Assembly: GCA_018065305.1 (NCBI GenBank)
Contig: JAGHTO010000008.1
Coordinates: 58,990 to 122,989 of the forward strand
Length of the DNA stretch: 64,000 nucleotides
Origin: Candidatus Cacconaster scatequi
GTDB lineage: Bacteria > Bacteroidota > Bacteroidia > Bacteroidales > UBA932
Direction of reading: 5' to 3'
Shown: one piece after another, positions 26,307 to 35,560 of the stretch
How positions within the stretch are numbered: position 1 is the stretch's first letter
How the letters are laid out: each line of letters starts with the position of its first letter
Position numbers and translations under genes: made by a program
The notes under the pieces: model-generated
What the model was told of the DNA's origin: nothing
What the model saw: the letters and a program-made list of their open reading frames with translations, nothing else
Database searches by the model: none

Positions 26307-27335
26307 TTAATGCTTCCGATGTCTTTTCCACTTGTCGCGGGCGAACTGCTGCATATCGCGAACCGCATCCTGTTCGTCAACGATTTCATCGCCCAGAATT
26401 GTCTCGATAACGTCCTCCAGAGTCAGAATACCCTGGAAACTGCCATATTCATCAATGATTACGGCAATCTGTTCGTCTTTTGAAATCATTTCTCCCCATA
26501 TCTCATCAAGAGGCATTTCCTTCTGGAAAGAGGCTATTTCGCGCTTGATGCTTCCCAAGGGAACATCTTTCTTGTCGTCCGCAACCAGTTGAAGCGCATC
26601 CATACGCAGGACATAGCCTGTAATATAGTCCTGACTCTGGTTGTATACCGGTATGCGGGAATGATGGAGGAACCTTTTGTCCTTATAGAATCTGCCAACC
26701 GTCATAGATTCCGCGGCCACCGAGCATACCACTCTGGGGGTCATTGCCGAATCCGCATGCAGGTCTTCCAGACCGATCAGGTTCTGTATCACTTCGTTCT
26801 CATCCTCATCCAGTTCCCCGGATTCTTCCGCCACATCGGCCATCGCCGAAATCTCCTCGCGGGTCACCATCACCTCATCTCCCTTCGGAGTCAGCAGTTT
26901 CTGAAGAAATTCCACGCATCTGACAATCGGGTACAACATTATTATCAGAATTCTGATGCTTCCGCTTGTGAATCCAATAAGTCTTTTCCAATGGGTTGCA
27001 CCGATGGTTTTCGGGATAATCTCCGCAAAGACCAGTATCAGAATCGTGACAATTGCACTCACAAGCCCGAACCATTCGCTGCCGAACAGACGTGTGGCCT
27101 GTGCTCCGACTCCTGCCGAGCCGATAGTATTCGCGATGGTGTTGAGACTCAATATCGCCGCTATCGGGCGGGAAGAGTCCAGTTTGTAATTCTTGAAACG
27201 TGTCGCAGGCTTATACCCCTCTTCCTCCCTCATTGTCACATAAGAGATGGGGGTGCTCATCAGACTGGCTTCCAGAAGAGAGCAGAGAAAAGAGATGCCT
27301 ATTGCGGATAATAGAAATATGAGAAGAGCGGTCAT
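26307..27335 (-). CDS. CNNM/CorC-like membrane protein with CBS pair (hemolysin family)
   Basis: The 342-residue protein has an N-terminal DUF21/CNNM membrane domain of about four helices (residues 1-140; SLNTIANTIGSAGVGAQ, then FAEIIPKTIGATHWKRL). An acidic linker (EESGELDEDENEVIQNLIGL) and two CBS motifs follow (MTPRVVCSVAAES, and IAVIIDEYGSFQGILTLEDVIETILGDEI). It lacks the C-terminal CorC_HlyC domain of longer relatives. The family mediates or regulates divalent cation (Mg2+/Co2+) efflux. Its start overlaps the end of rsmA (ATGA), so the pair is co-transcribed. Confidence 0.88.
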   Translation of the reverse strand: MTALLIFLLSAIGISFLCSLLEASLMSTPISYVTMREEEGYKPATRFKNYKLDSSRPIAAILSLNTIANTIGSAGVGAQATRLFGSEWFGLVSAIVTILILVFAEIIPKTIGATHWKRLIGFTSGSIRILIIMLYPIVRCVEFLQKLLTPKGDEVMVTREEISAMADVAEESGELDEDENEVIQNLIGLEDLHADSAMTPRVVCSVAAESMTVGRFYKDKRFLHHSRIPVYNQSQDYITGYVLRMDALQLVADDKKDVPLGSIKREIASFQKEMPLDEIWGEMISKDEQIAVIIDEYGSFQGILTLEDVIETILGDEIVDEQDAVRDMQQFARDKWKRHRKH

Positions 27336-28123
27336 AGTACAGATGTCAATTCGATGAAATCCTCCACAGTGAGTTGTTCCGGACGCCTGGATGCGAAAGA
27401 ATCGGGCAGCGTGCTTCCGGAAGAGAGAAGCAATGGCTTGAGAGAGTTCCTCAATGTCTTGCGGCGCTGGTTGAAAGCGGTTTTCACGACATTTTTGAAC
27501 TTTTCGTCAGAAATGACGGAGCCGTTGGCATCCTTCAATTCCTTCCTCTCATTCCGACTGAGCCGTATGACGGCACTCTTGACTTTCGGAGGAGGGAGGA
27601 ACGCTCCTTCCGAAACAGTGAAGAGATATTCTATATCATACCAGGCCTGCAGAAGCACGGAGAGAATTCCGTAAGTCTTCGACCCCGGACCTGCCGCAAT
27701 CCTCTCGGCAACCTCCTTCTGTATCATACAGACAACCTGCCCCACATTTGACCGGTAGTCCAGAATCCGGAAGAAAATCTGAGAAGATATGTTATAGGGG
27801 AAATTACCGATTATTCCGAAGTCCCCTTCAAACAACTTTTCAAGGGGAAGTTTCAGGAAATCAGCTTCATAAAGATTTTTACCCAGTTCCGGGAAATGAG
27901 AGATGAGATACTTCACCGATTCTTCATCGACTTCCACGGCTTTCAGTGAAACATCCTCCCTTTCCAGCAGATATTGTGTGAGGACACCCATTCCGGGCCC
28001 CACTTCAAGCACATCCCCTCCATCCCGAAAGGCATCCACTATTGATTGCGCGATTCTCTGGTCAGTGAGAAAATGCTGACCGAGAGCTTTTTTTGGTCTT
28101 ACGTATGAAGAATTGCAACTCAT
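27332..28123 (-). CDS. rsmA: 16S rRNA (adenine-N6,N6)-dimethyltransferase
   Basis: The 263-residue RsmA/KsgA dimethylates two adjacent adenosines in the 3' terminal hairpin of 16S rRNA using S-adenosylmethionine. Motifs are [13 protein letters not shown] at the N-terminus, [16 protein letters not shown] (SAM loop, about residues 38-53) and the catalytic [13 protein letters not shown] (about 107-119). A C-terminal helical domain follows. The length is normal. It diverges from thyA across a 49-bp gap. Confidence 0.96.
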   Translation of the reverse strand: MSCNSSYVRPKKALGQHFLTDQRIAQSIVDAFRDGGDVLEVGPGMGVLTQYLLEREDVSLKAVEVDEESVKYLISHFPELGKNLYEADFLKLPLEKLFEGDFGIIGNFPYNISSQIFFRILDYRSNVGQVVCMIQKEVAERIAAGPGSKTYGILSVLLQAWYDIEYLFTVSEGAFLPPPKVKSAVIRLSRNERKELKDANGSVISDEKFKNVVKTAFNQRRKTLRNSLKPLLLSSGSTLPDSFASRRPEQLTVEDFIELTSVL

Positions 28124-28160
28124 TTCTTATTCGATGGGCAAATATACGAAAACAGATTTG

Positions 28161-28168
28161 TATATTTG
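28161..28168 (+). promoter_or_regulatory. -7 box directly before thyA
   Basis: A perfect TATATTTG ends 4 nt before the thyA ATG at 28173, implying a leaderless or near-leaderless transcript. No matching -33 TTTG is found at 19-21 bp. Confidence 0.45.
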
Positions 28169-28172
28169 TTCT

Positions 28173-28967
28173 ATGAAACAATATCTCGATTTATTGCGGC
28201 ACATTCAGGAGGAAGGAGTCCTGAAGTCAGACCGGACCGGAACCGGTACGAAGAGTGTTTTCGGGTATCAGATGAGGTTCAACCTTGCCGAAGGTTTTCC
28301 CCTTCTGACCACGAAAAAAGTTCATTTGAAATCGATTATTCACGAACTTCTCTGGTTCATTGCAGGAGATACGAACATCAAGTATCTGAAAGACAACGGG
28401 GTATCAATTTGGGACGAATGGGCGGACGAGAACGGAGATTTGGGTCCTGTTTACGGACATCAGTGGCGCAGCTGGCCCGCTCCCGACGGACGCAGCATAG
28501 ACCAGCTTGCGGATGTGGTCTCTCAAATCAGAAAAAATCCTGACAGCCGCCGGCTCATCGTCAGCGCCTGGAATCCCGCAGAAGTGGACAAAATGGCCCT
28601 GCCTCCCTGCCACAGTCTCTTCCAGTTTTATGTGGCAAACGGCAGATTGAGCCTCCAGCTGTATCAACGGAGTGCCGACACTTTTCTCGGAGTCCCATTC
28701 AATATCGCTTCATACGCCCTTCTGACCATGATGGTCGCCCAGTGCTGCGGCCTTGAACCGGGAGATTTTGTCCACACTCTGGGGGATGCACACATCTACA
28801 CCAACCATTTCGAGCAGGTGGCGCTGCAATTGTCAAGGCAGCCCAGACCTCTCCCGAAAATGATTATCAATCCTGACAAAAAAGATATATTCAATTTCAA
28901 ATATGAGGACTTTGAGCTGACCGGTTATGACCCCTGGCCGTCAATCAAGGCCCCCGTCGCCGTATGA
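28173..28967 (+). CDS. thyA: Thymidylate synthase
   Basis: The 264-residue enzyme converts dUMP to dTMP with methylenetetrahydrofolate. The start is placed at the Met of [11 protein letters not shown] because this gives the canonical family length; an upstream in-frame Met would overlap the rsmA start. Visible motifs are [13 protein letters not shown], the [20 protein letters not shown] block and catalytic Cys in [34 protein letters not shown] (about residues 165-184) and [10 protein letters not shown] are also present. The stop overlaps the folA start (ATGA), coupling synthesis of the enzyme with that of the reductase that regenerates its folate cofactor. Confidence 0.98.
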   Translation: MKQYLDLLRHIQEEGVLKSDRTGTGTKSVFGYQMRFNLAEGFPLLTTKKVHLKSIIHELLWFIAGDTNIKYLKDNGVSIWDEWADENGDLGPVYGHQWRSWPAPDGRSIDQLADVVSQIRKNPDSRRLIVSAWNPAEVDKMALPPCHSLFQFYVANGRLSLQLYQRSADTFLGVPFNIASYALLTMMVAQCCGLEPGDFVHTLGDAHIYTNHFEQVALQLSRQPRPLPKMIINPDKKDIFNFKYEDFELTGYDPWPSIKAPVAV

Positions 28968-29479
28968 CAATGAAAAACCTTAGTCTGATAGGAGCCGCGG
29001 CTCTCAATTGGGCCATCGGATACAAGGGATGTATCCCCTGGCATATCTCCGCGGATTTCAAATATTTCAAGAGTGTGACTGCAGGGCACACGGTGGTTAT
29101 GGGGCTGGGTACCTGGATATCACTCCCCAACAAGCCCCTCCCGGGCCGCCGCAATCTTGTGGTCAGCGACCGTCCCGTAACGGAGGAGGACCTCTCTTCC
29201 GGGGCCGAATTTTTCCCCACTCTTGAAGCTGCCCTGGCCGCTGCCGGCACAGAGGAGGAAGTTTTCTGCATAGGAGGAGGAATGATGTACCGTCAGACAC
29301 TTCCTCTGGCAGGAAAGGTCTACTTGACAAGGGTTCATACGAATGTGGACCCTGCGGACACCTTCTTCCCGGAAGTGAAGGAGGAGCAGTGGAATGAATT
29401 ATCCCGCAGCGAGGTGATGCACGATGACAAGAGTGGACTGGACTTCGAATTCATAGTATATAAGCACAAGGATATCTGA
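28964..29479 (+). CDS. folA: Dihydrofolate reductase
   Basis: The 171-residue enzyme reduces dihydrofolate to tetrahydrofolate with NADPH. It shows [28 protein letters not shown] split as the N-terminal strand, Met20-type loop and substrate helix. The cofactor region [14 protein letters not shown], then [10 protein letters not shown] and [25 protein letters not shown] complete the pattern. Two residues of the usual MGRKTW motif differ (MGLGTW), which is an unusual variation at the NADPH phosphate-binding loop. It is translationally coupled to thyA. The second Met (MKNLSL) is an alternative start. Confidence 0.95.
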   Translation: MTMKNLSLIGAAALNWAIGYKGCIPWHISADFKYFKSVTAGHTVVMGLGTWISLPNKPLPGRRNLVVSDRPVTEEDLSSGAEFFPTLEAALAAAGTEEEVFCIGGGMMYRQTLPLAGKVYLTRVHTNVDPADTFFPEVKEEQWNELSRSEVMHDDKSGLDFEFIVYKHKDI

Positions 29480-29484
29480 GCTTT

Positions 29485-30621
29485 ATGAAAACATCTGAAG
29501 TATTTTTCACGGACTTCCATACCAAAATGTATGGAGATGGGACTCCCACCAAACTCCGCAGGTTGATAGAGGCCGCAGGTTTCGACCGAATCGACTTTGA
29601 GGGCAAGTTCGTTGCAATCAAGATACATTTCGGAGAGAAGGGAAACATGAGTTTCCTCCGTCCGAATTATGCACGTGTCATTGTCGATATGGTGAAGGCA
29701 CGCGGAGGGAAGCCGTTCCTGACAGACTGCAACACAATGTACCCCGGCTTCAGAAAAAACGCTTTGGAACATTTGTACTGTGCCTGGGAAAACGGATTCA
29801 CGCCTCTCACGGTCGGATGCCCCATACTGATAGGAGATGGTCTTAAAGGTACCGATGACATCGACGTTCCGGTGGTGGGAGGTGAATATATCAAGGAGGC
29901 CCATATCGGACGCGCCATTATGGATGCCGACATATTCATCAGTCTCAGCCACTTCAAGGGTCACGAGGAGACAGGTTTCGGCGGCGCTCTGAAAAACATA
30001 GGAATGGGGTGCGGGTCTCGTGCAGGCAAGAAGGACCAGCACAGTGCCGGGAAGGCCCTCATCAATGAAGATTTATGCCGCGGTTGCCGCCAGTGTATGA
30101 AAGAGTGTGCAAATGGAGGACTTGTGTTCGATTCCGCGAAAAAGAAGATGACGGTCGACCACAATCATTGTGTAGGATGCGGACGCTGTCTTGGCGCCTG
30201 CAATTTCGACGCCATCTATTTTATGGAAAATAACGCAAATACCCTGCTCTGCCGCAGGATTGCGGAATATTCCAAAGCGGTGCTGGACGGACGTCCTCAC
30301 TTCCACGTTTCTCTTGTGCTGGATGTCTCCCCTAATTGCGACTGTCACGGCGAGAATGATGTCCCTATTCTTCCCGACATCGGTATGTTCGCATCCTTCG
30401 ACCCTGTCGCACTGGACCAGGCCTGTGCCGATGCCTGCCTTGCGGCGGATCCGTTGCCTGGAGGACAGCTTTACAGAAACATCCATTCCGAGGGATTTGT
30501 GGACCATCACGACCATTTCAAGAATTCCAATCCCCAGATTGAATGGAAAAGTTGCCTTGAGCACGCCGAGAAAATAGGCATAGGGTCAAGACAGTACATT
30601 CTGATAAAGAAGGATTTCTAA
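29485..30621 (+). CDS. DUF362 protein with two [4Fe-4S] ferredoxin motifs
   Basis: The 378-residue protein has an N-terminal DUF362 domain (KFVAIKIHFGEKGNMSFLRP, then DADIFISLSHFKGHEETGFGG) and two classic 4Fe-4S clusters: CRGCRQCMKEC (about residues 198-208) and CVGCGRCLGAC (about 231-241). A second DUF362-like segment follows, containing DVSPNCDCHGENDVPILPDIG and SFDPVALDQACADAC. Such proteins are widespread in anaerobes and presumed to be cytosolic electron carriers or metal-cluster enzymes; their reaction is unknown. It starts 5 bp after folA, so it is probably in the thyA-folA transcript. Confidence 0.88.
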   Translation: MKTSEVFFTDFHTKMYGDGTPTKLRRLIEAAGFDRIDFEGKFVAIKIHFGEKGNMSFLRPNYARVIVDMVKARGGKPFLTDCNTMYPGFRKNALEHLYCAWENGFTPLTVGCPILIGDGLKGTDDIDVPVVGGEYIKEAHIGRAIMDADIFISLSHFKGHEETGFGGALKNIGMGCGSRAGKKDQHSAGKALINEDLCRGCRQCMKECANGGLVFDSAKKKMTVDHNHCVGCGRCLGACNFDAIYFMENNANTLLCRRIAEYSKAVLDGRPHFHVSLVLDVSPNCDCHGENDVPILPDIGMFASFDPVALDQACADACLAADPLPGGQLYRNIHSEGFVDHHDHFKNSNPQIEWKSCLEHAEKIGIGSRQYILIKKDF

Positions 30622-30703
30622 AAACAGCCCGCTACGGTCGATGTTTTGCCATTCACTGACAGTTGAACGTCAATGAGCGGCAAAGTCTTTTTTGCGTTTC
30701 TAT

Positions 30704-30779
30704 CCGTTTCAAAACGTTTATAAACGGCTAAAACCGTGTAACGGATTTTTATTCCGCAAAAGTTCTCCATCTTGCGGAA
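30704..30779. repeat. Nested palindromes in the leader of the phosphodiesterase-fold gene
   Basis: CGTTTATAAACG (30715-30726) is a perfect 12-bp palindrome inside a larger CCGTTT…AAACGG repeat. Downstream, TTCCGCAA (30752-30759) and TTGCGGAA (30772-30779) form an 8-bp inverted repeat with a 12-nt loop. The second repeat has A/T runs that place T residues before the stem on both strands, which is wrong for a terminator. An operator or RNA structure is possible. Confidence 0.4.
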
Positions 30780-31722
30780 AAAATCGGGATTCACTTTGAA
30801 ACACTTGTCATATATCATACTCTCGTTTGTCCTGATGTTCTGGAACGTGGAGAATTTTTTCGACCCCTTCGACAATCCGGACAAGGATGATGATGCCTTC
30901 ACCCCTGTGGGGGAGAAGCACTGGACATGGAGCAGATTTTCCCGGAAAAAGAATGCGGTGGCAAAGACGATAATTTCCGTTGCCGACGGATATGGCGAAC
31001 TTCCGGCGGTTGTCGGCCTCTGCGAAGTGGAAAACAGGATGGTACTGCGGGCTCTGGTGACGGATTCCCCTCTGGCGGAGGCGGCGGATTACGGCTTCAT
31101 CCACAGAGAATCTCCCGACAGAAGGGGGATAGATGTGGCCCTTTTATACCGGAAAGACTCCTTTGTGCCGATAAAGATTGATTCTCTGAGGATTGAAGAG
31201 TTCCCCACAAGGGATATCCTGTATGTGAAAGGTCTTACCAAGGGAGATGAAGGCCTTGACACCCTGCATATTTTCGTGAATCACTGGCCTTCGAAACTCG
31301 GAGGGGCGAAAAGGACCTCCGACAGAAGGCAGGAAGCCTCCTCGCTGCTGAAAAATGTCCTGGATTCCCTGATGGGCGCTCCTGGACCGAAGGATATCGT
31401 GGTAATGGGAGACTTCAACGATACGGACCCCGGAACAGGCGTTTCTCAGATGATACGGCTGAAACCGGAAGCGCAGGGAAGGGACAGTCCGTCGGGAACG
31501 TTGAAATTCAAGGGAAAATGGGAGCAGATAGACCATTTTTTCGTATCAGAGGTCCTTTCCCGGAACCGGTTGACGGAAACCATCTATTCAATGCCTTTTC
31601 TGTTGGAAGAGGATAAATCTTTTCTGGGAGTGAAACCGCGGCGGACATACACAGGACCCCATTACAGCGGCGGCGTTTCGGACCATCTGCCGATTATTCT
31701 CTCAATCGGGAAAAAATACTAA
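30772..31722 (+). CDS. Endonuclease/exonuclease/phosphatase-fold protein
   Basis: A protein of about 316 residues from the TTG at 30772. The EEP fold is clear: FWNVENFFDPFDNPDKDDDAF at the start, VVGLCEVENRMVL with the catalytic Glu, FVNHWPSKLGGAKRTSDRR, then VVMGDFNDTDPGTG and a terminal SDHLPIILSI with the His-Asp pair. Bacteroidota relatives are secreted, usually with a signal peptide. Here no good ATG precedes the first motif. Candidates are TTG 30772, which overlaps an inverted repeat, TTG 30796 (hydrophobic start KHLSYIILSFVL) and ATG 30835 at the first motif. The exact N-terminus is uncertain. Nucleic acid or phosphodiester hydrolysis is the family-level guess. Confidence 0.85.
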   Translation: MRKKSGFTLKHLSYIILSFVLMFWNVENFFDPFDNPDKDDDAFTPVGEKHWTWSRFSRKKNAVAKTIISVADGYGELPAVVGLCEVENRMVLRALVTDSPLAEAADYGFIHRESPDRRGIDVALLYRKDSFVPIKIDSLRIEEFPTRDILYVKGLTKGDEGLDTLHIFVNHWPSKLGGAKRTSDRRQEASSLLKNVLDSLMGAPGPKDIVVMGDFNDTDPGTGVSQMIRLKPEAQGRDSPSGTLKFKGKWEQIDHFFVSEVLSRNRLTETIYSMPFLLEEDKSFLGVKPRRTYTGPHYSGGVSDHLPIILSIGKKY

Positions 31723-31727
31723 CTTTG
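31720..31727 (+). promoter_or_regulatory. -7 box before mutS
   Basis: A perfect TAACTTTG overlaps the stop codon of the upstream gene and ends 7 nt before the mutS ATG. No -33 TTTG is seen. Confidence 0.4.
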
Positions 31728-31734
31728 CCTTGAT

Positions 31735-34326
31735 ATGAAGGAAAAGGATACAGTTTCACCCTTGCTGAAGCAGTACTTCGAGATAAAGGCTCAATATCCC
31801 GAAGCTCTGCTTCTCTACCGTGTCGGCGATTTCTATGAAACGTTCGGCGAGGATGCCGTGAAGGCAAGCCGGATTCTTGGCATCGTCCTTACACGCAAGG
31901 CGGCGGGCGGAGGAAAATACACGGAACTTGCCGGAGTCCCGTATCACGCCATGGAAGTGTATCTTCCGAAACTTGTCAGTGCAGGATGCAAGGTTGCCGT
32001 GTGCGACCAGCTTGAAGACCCGAAACTGACAAAGAAACTGGTGAAGAGAGGGGTTACGGAACTTGTGACGCCGGGAGTTGCCTATAATGACAATATTCTC
32101 ACTTCCAAGGAGAACAATTATCTGGCGGCCTTCTCTTTCGAGAAGAATCTGGCCGGAGCCTCTTTTCTGGACATCTCCACGGGAACATTCCTTGCCGCTC
32201 AGGGAAGCGTTGACTATATCGGAGTCCTGTTGAGCGAATTCGCTCCGAAAGAAATTCTGATTGAGCGCAGTTATCTGGATGGATTCCGCGACAAGTTCGG
32301 AAATACCGGATATATCACTCCTCTTGATGAATGGCCGTTTGTTACGGAATCTGCGTATGTCAAGCTTCGCAAACATTTCGGTACGGATAATCTCAAGGGC
32401 TTCGGCATAGAAGACCTTCCTCTCGGCATCAGCGCCGCAGGTGCGATTCTGTATTATCTGGAAATGACCAGGCATACCGATCTTGGCCATATCAACAGGA
32501 TTGAAAGGATAGACAGCAACGACTTCGTCTGGATGGACGGCTTCACTGTCCGTAATCTTGAGATATTCCATTCTCTTGCAGGCGCCGCCGGCACCTCTCT
32601 GGTGGACATAATGGACCACTGCTCTTCACCGATGGGAGCCCGGAAACTGAGGCAGTATCTTGCAAGGCCCTTGAAAGACAAGAAGGCCATCAATGCAAGA
32701 TACGATATGGTCGAGGCTTTCGTGAAAAAGCCCGAATTGCTTGAGAATGTGTCAGAAAGACTCAGGGAAGTCGGCGATTTGGAGAGAATCGTGGCCAAGG
32801 CTGCGGCAGGCAGGCTCCTGCCGAGGGAAGCCTTGCAGATTGCCCGGTCGCTGGAGAACACGTCCCGAATAAGAAAGGCTCTTTCATCTGCCAGGGCGTT
32901 TGCAGGGCTGATCGGAAAACTTGATGACTGTACCGAACTGCTCAAGCTGCTGACAGAGACTCTTCTGCCGGATGCAGCGGCAGCCGTGGGCAAGGGGGAT
33001 GTGATATCCTCCTCCGTCGACGGAGAACTGCGTACACTCAGGGACACTTTGACCCGCGGAAAAGATATTCTGCTGGAAATACAGCAGAGGGAGAAAGAGG
33101 CGACCGGCATTCCTTCGCTGAAGATAGGATACAACAATGTCTTCGGGTACTATCTGGAAGTAAGAAATATGCATAAGGAGAGGGTTCCTCAGGACTGGGT
33201 TCGAAAGCAGACTCTCGTCGAAGCTGAAAGATATATCACCCAGGAGTTGAAAAGTTACGAGGACACCATTCTGGGCGCGGAGGAGAAGATTCTTGCAATC
33301 GAGACCCGCATATATGGCGAACTTGTCGAATCCATCCGCAGAAAAGTCCACGAACTTCAGACAAATGCAGATATTCTGTCCCAACTGGACACTCTTGCCT
33401 CTTTTGCCATTCTTTCATCGCAATGGGGATATTGCCGTCCGAAAATCAATGACGGCTTTACTATTTCGATAATTCAGGGCCGTCATCCCGTCATCGAGCA
33501 GAGGATGGCGGAAGGCGAGTCCTACATAGCGAACGACCTCTATCTTGACAATACGAAACAGCAGATAATCATACTGACCGGTCCGAATATGGCAGGAAAG
33601 TCCGCATTCCTGAGACAGAATGCCCTGATTGTCCTGATGGCCCAGGTGGGATGTTTCGTTCCCGCCGCCGCAGCGGAAATAGGTGTCGTCGACAAGATTT
33701 TCACAAGAGTGGGCGCTTCGGACAATATCTCCCGCGGTGAGTCCACTTTTATGGTGGAGATGACCGAATCCGCGGCAATTCTGAACAATATTTCGCAGCG
33801 GTCCCTTGTCCTGCTGGACGAGATAGGCAGGGGTACCAGCACTTTTGACGGAATGTCGATAGCCTGGGCAATCGTGGAATACCTGCACGAAAAGGGTCAG
33901 GGGGCAAAGACAATCTTTGCCACCCACTATCACGAATTGAACGAACTGGAAGAAAAATTTCCGAGAGTCCACAATTACAATATCTCAGTTAAGGAATCTG
34001 ACGGGAAAGTCATTTTCCTGAGAAAGCTGTGCAAGGGAGGCGTCGCCCACAGTTTCGGCATTCAGGTGGCCAGAATTGCGGGAATGCCGCGGGACGTGGT
34101 GTATCTGGCAGAAAAAAAGCTTGCCCGGTTGGAATCCGGAGCTGCCGCAATGTCCTCTGCGCAGGCCCCGAAACGGCAGGAGGGAATACAATTGTCCCTC
34201 TATCAGCTGGATGATCCTCTCCTGCTCGATGTCAAGGAAACTATAAAGTCTTTAGATATAAATACAATGTCTCCGCTGGATGCGTTCGATTGCCTGCGGG
34301 GTCTGAAGAAGAAATTGGGACTGTAG
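31735..34326 (+). CDS. mutS: DNA mismatch repair protein MutS
   Basis: The 863-residue MutS recognises mismatches and recruits MutL. The mismatch-binding domain I holds YRVGDFYETFGEDA, which contains the Phe-x-Glu wedge. Connector, lever and clamp domains follow. The ATPase has GPNMAGKSAFLRQ (Walker A), GASDNISRGESTFMVEM and LLDEIGRGTSTFDG, then ATHYHEL. The C-terminal dimerisation helices end at LRGLKKKLGL. The length is normal for Bacteroidota MutS1. A permease gene begins 16 bp later. Confidence 0.98.
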   Translation: MKEKDTVSPLLKQYFEIKAQYPEALLLYRVGDFYETFGEDAVKASRILGIVLTRKAAGGGKYTELAGVPYHAMEVYLPKLVSAGCKVAVCDQLEDPKLTKKLVKRGVTELVTPGVAYNDNILTSKENNYLAAFSFEKNLAGASFLDISTGTFLAAQGSVDYIGVLLSEFAPKEILIERSYLDGFRDKFGNTGYITPLDEWPFVTESAYVKLRKHFGTDNLKGFGIEDLPLGISAAGAILYYLEMTRHTDLGHINRIERIDSNDFVWMDGFTVRNLEIFHSLAGAAGTSLVDIMDHCSSPMGARKLRQYLARPLKDKKAINARYDMVEAFVKKPELLENVSERLREVGDLERIVAKAAAGRLLPREALQIARSLENTSRIRKALSSARAFAGLIGKLDDCTELLKLLTETLLPDAAAAVGKGDVISSSVDGELRTLRDTLTRGKDILLEIQQREKEATGIPSLKIGYNNVFGYYLEVRNMHKERVPQDWVRKQTLVEAERYITQELKSYEDTILGAEEKILAIETRIYGELVESIRRKVHELQTNADILSQLDTLASFAILSSQWGYCRPKINDGFTISIIQGRHPVIEQRMAEGESYIANDLYLDNTKQQIIILTGPNMAGKSAFLRQNALIVLMAQVGCFVPAAAAEIGVVDKIFTRVGASDNISRGESTFMVEMTESAAILNNISQRSLVLLDEIGRGTSTFDGMSIAWAIVEYLHEKGQGAKTIFATHYHELNELEEKFPRVHNYNISVKESDGKVIFLRKLCKGGVAHSFGIQVARIAGMPRDVVYLAEKKLARLESGAAAMSSAQAPKRQEGIQLSLYQLDDPLLLDVKETIKSLDINTMSPLDAFDCLRGLKKKLGL

Positions 34327-34342
34327 GGGGCCTTATTTTGAT

Positions 34343-35491
34343 ATGGCCGACAGATTTCGCACGTTTCTCTCGCTTTTGGGAGTGTGCATAGGTATTTTTG
34401 CCATTGTCGCGGTATTTACACTTATTGATTCTCTCCATTCGACGATTCGCGACAGTTTCAGGGAGTACGGGACAGATATCCTGTTCGTGGAGAGCCAGCC
34501 TCTTGAACCGGATTTGAATGAAGACGGCATCTTCAGATGGTGGGAATATGTCCTGAGGCCTCCGGTTCGATTGTCAGAGTATGAATTCCTTCGGAATAAC
34601 CTGTCCAAATGCAGCGGGATAGCTTTTACTTCCCAAGGCGGGGGGACGGTCGGCGTGGAGGGAGATTGGAGAATGGTCATCAAGGAGGGTCTGGAATGCG
34701 GCAGATTCTTTTCGGAGATGGAAATGTCAAGGGGGTCCGACGTAGTGATTCTCGGCTCAAAAACGGTTGAAGAACTGTTTCCTGATCAGAAGGGGCCGCA
34801 GGCCTTGGGAAAGAGTATGAAGGCCGGCACCAAAAATCTCCGTATCATTGGAGTTTTCAATGAGACGGGAGCAGATAGGGTAAGTACCGTTGACGTGGAC
34901 CATTCCGGCATAATCCCGATGCGCTGTTATGAAAGAATCGAAGGATTGGCAGCTTCCGCAAGGAATTCAATAGCCGTTTCCGGGGCGGATGCAGAGGAAA
35001 TACGGACACTTGTCAGACAAGTCAGGAGATTGAGGCCTGGTGATGCGGACAATTTTGCAATCAACAGCCTTTCTTTCATTATCAACGAATTGGATGACCT
35101 GTTCAGAATGGTGGGGCGTTTGGGATGGATTGTAGGATTCTTTTCCCTGCTTGTCGGATGTTTCGGTATTGCGAACATAGAATTTGTCAATGTTGAGGAG
35201 AGAGTTCCTCAGATAGGCATCCAAAGGGCAACTGGAGCAAGAAAGCGGGACATAGCCGTCGAGTATGTAACAGAGGCCGTAAAACTCTCTGTGGGAGGAG
35301 GATTGATGGGAATCGCTCTTGTGTGGATTCTGACAATCATTATCCCTTTTGACCTGATATCCTTGAAATTAAGTGTATCCAACATTTTAACGGGGTTGAC
35401 CGTCTCTTTACTGACAGGCTTGGCGGCTGGTGCCGCCCCAGCCCTGCGTGCCGCCCGTCTGGATCCCGTCGCCGCAATCAACCGAAAATAG
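34343..35491 (+). CDS. MacB/FtsX-type ABC transporter permease, no ATPase partner nearby
   Basis: The 382-residue protein has an N-terminal membrane segment (LSLLGVCIGIFAIVAVFTLID), a MacB-like periplasmic domain (about residues 40-245) and three C-terminal membrane segments (IVGFFSLLVGCFGIANI, then ALVWILTIIIPFDL and ILTGLTVSLLTGLAAGAAPA). The terminal PALRAARLDPVAAINRK is the FtsX-family end. The cytosolic N-terminus before the first helix is only about 8 residues, because the frame is closed by a stop 39 bp upstream. No ATP-binding subunit or membrane-fusion protein is adjacent, so it probably pairs with components encoded elsewhere. The substrate is unknown. Confidence 0.85.
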   Translation: MADRFRTFLSLLGVCIGIFAIVAVFTLIDSLHSTIRDSFREYGTDILFVESQPLEPDLNEDGIFRWWEYVLRPPVRLSEYEFLRNNLSKCSGIAFTSQGGGTVGVEGDWRMVIKEGLECGRFFSEMEMSRGSDVVILGSKTVEELFPDQKGPQALGKSMKAGTKNLRIIGVFNETGADRVSTVDVDHSGIIPMRCYERIEGLAASARNSIAVSGADAEEIRTLVRQVRRLRPGDADNFAINSLSFIINELDDLFRMVGRLGWIVGFFSLLVGCFGIANIEFVNVEERVPQIGIQRATGARKRDIAVEYVTEAVKLSVGGGLMGIALVWILTIIIPFDLISLKLSVSNILTGLTVSLLTGLAAGAAPALRAARLDPVAAINRK

Positions 35492-35501
35492 TTTGCGCAA
35501 C

Positions 35502-35535
35502 AAAGAAAAGAGGGACATCCTTGCGGGTGCCCCTC
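35502..35535. terminator. Convergent (bidirectional) terminator hairpin
   Basis: GAGGG (35510-35514) pairs with CCCTC (35531-35535). The inner stem CATCC/GGGTG closes a 4-nt TTGC loop, with one A-C mismatch between stem blocks. On the minus strand it is followed by CTTTTCTTTG, so it best terminates the ppiD-like gene. On the plus strand it follows the permease. Confidence 0.65.
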
Positions 35536-35560
35536 CGTGTATCGTAATTTCTTGTATTAG

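Noticed and set aside
26283..26308. Weak hairpin GTTGC…GCAAC followed by TTTT between convergent genes
   Set aside because: A 5-bp stem with a 12-nt loop is too weak to call a terminator.
34322..34343. Upstream extension of the ABC permease into mutS
   Set aside because: The frame closes at a stop 39 bp upstream and contains no alternative start before the ATG.
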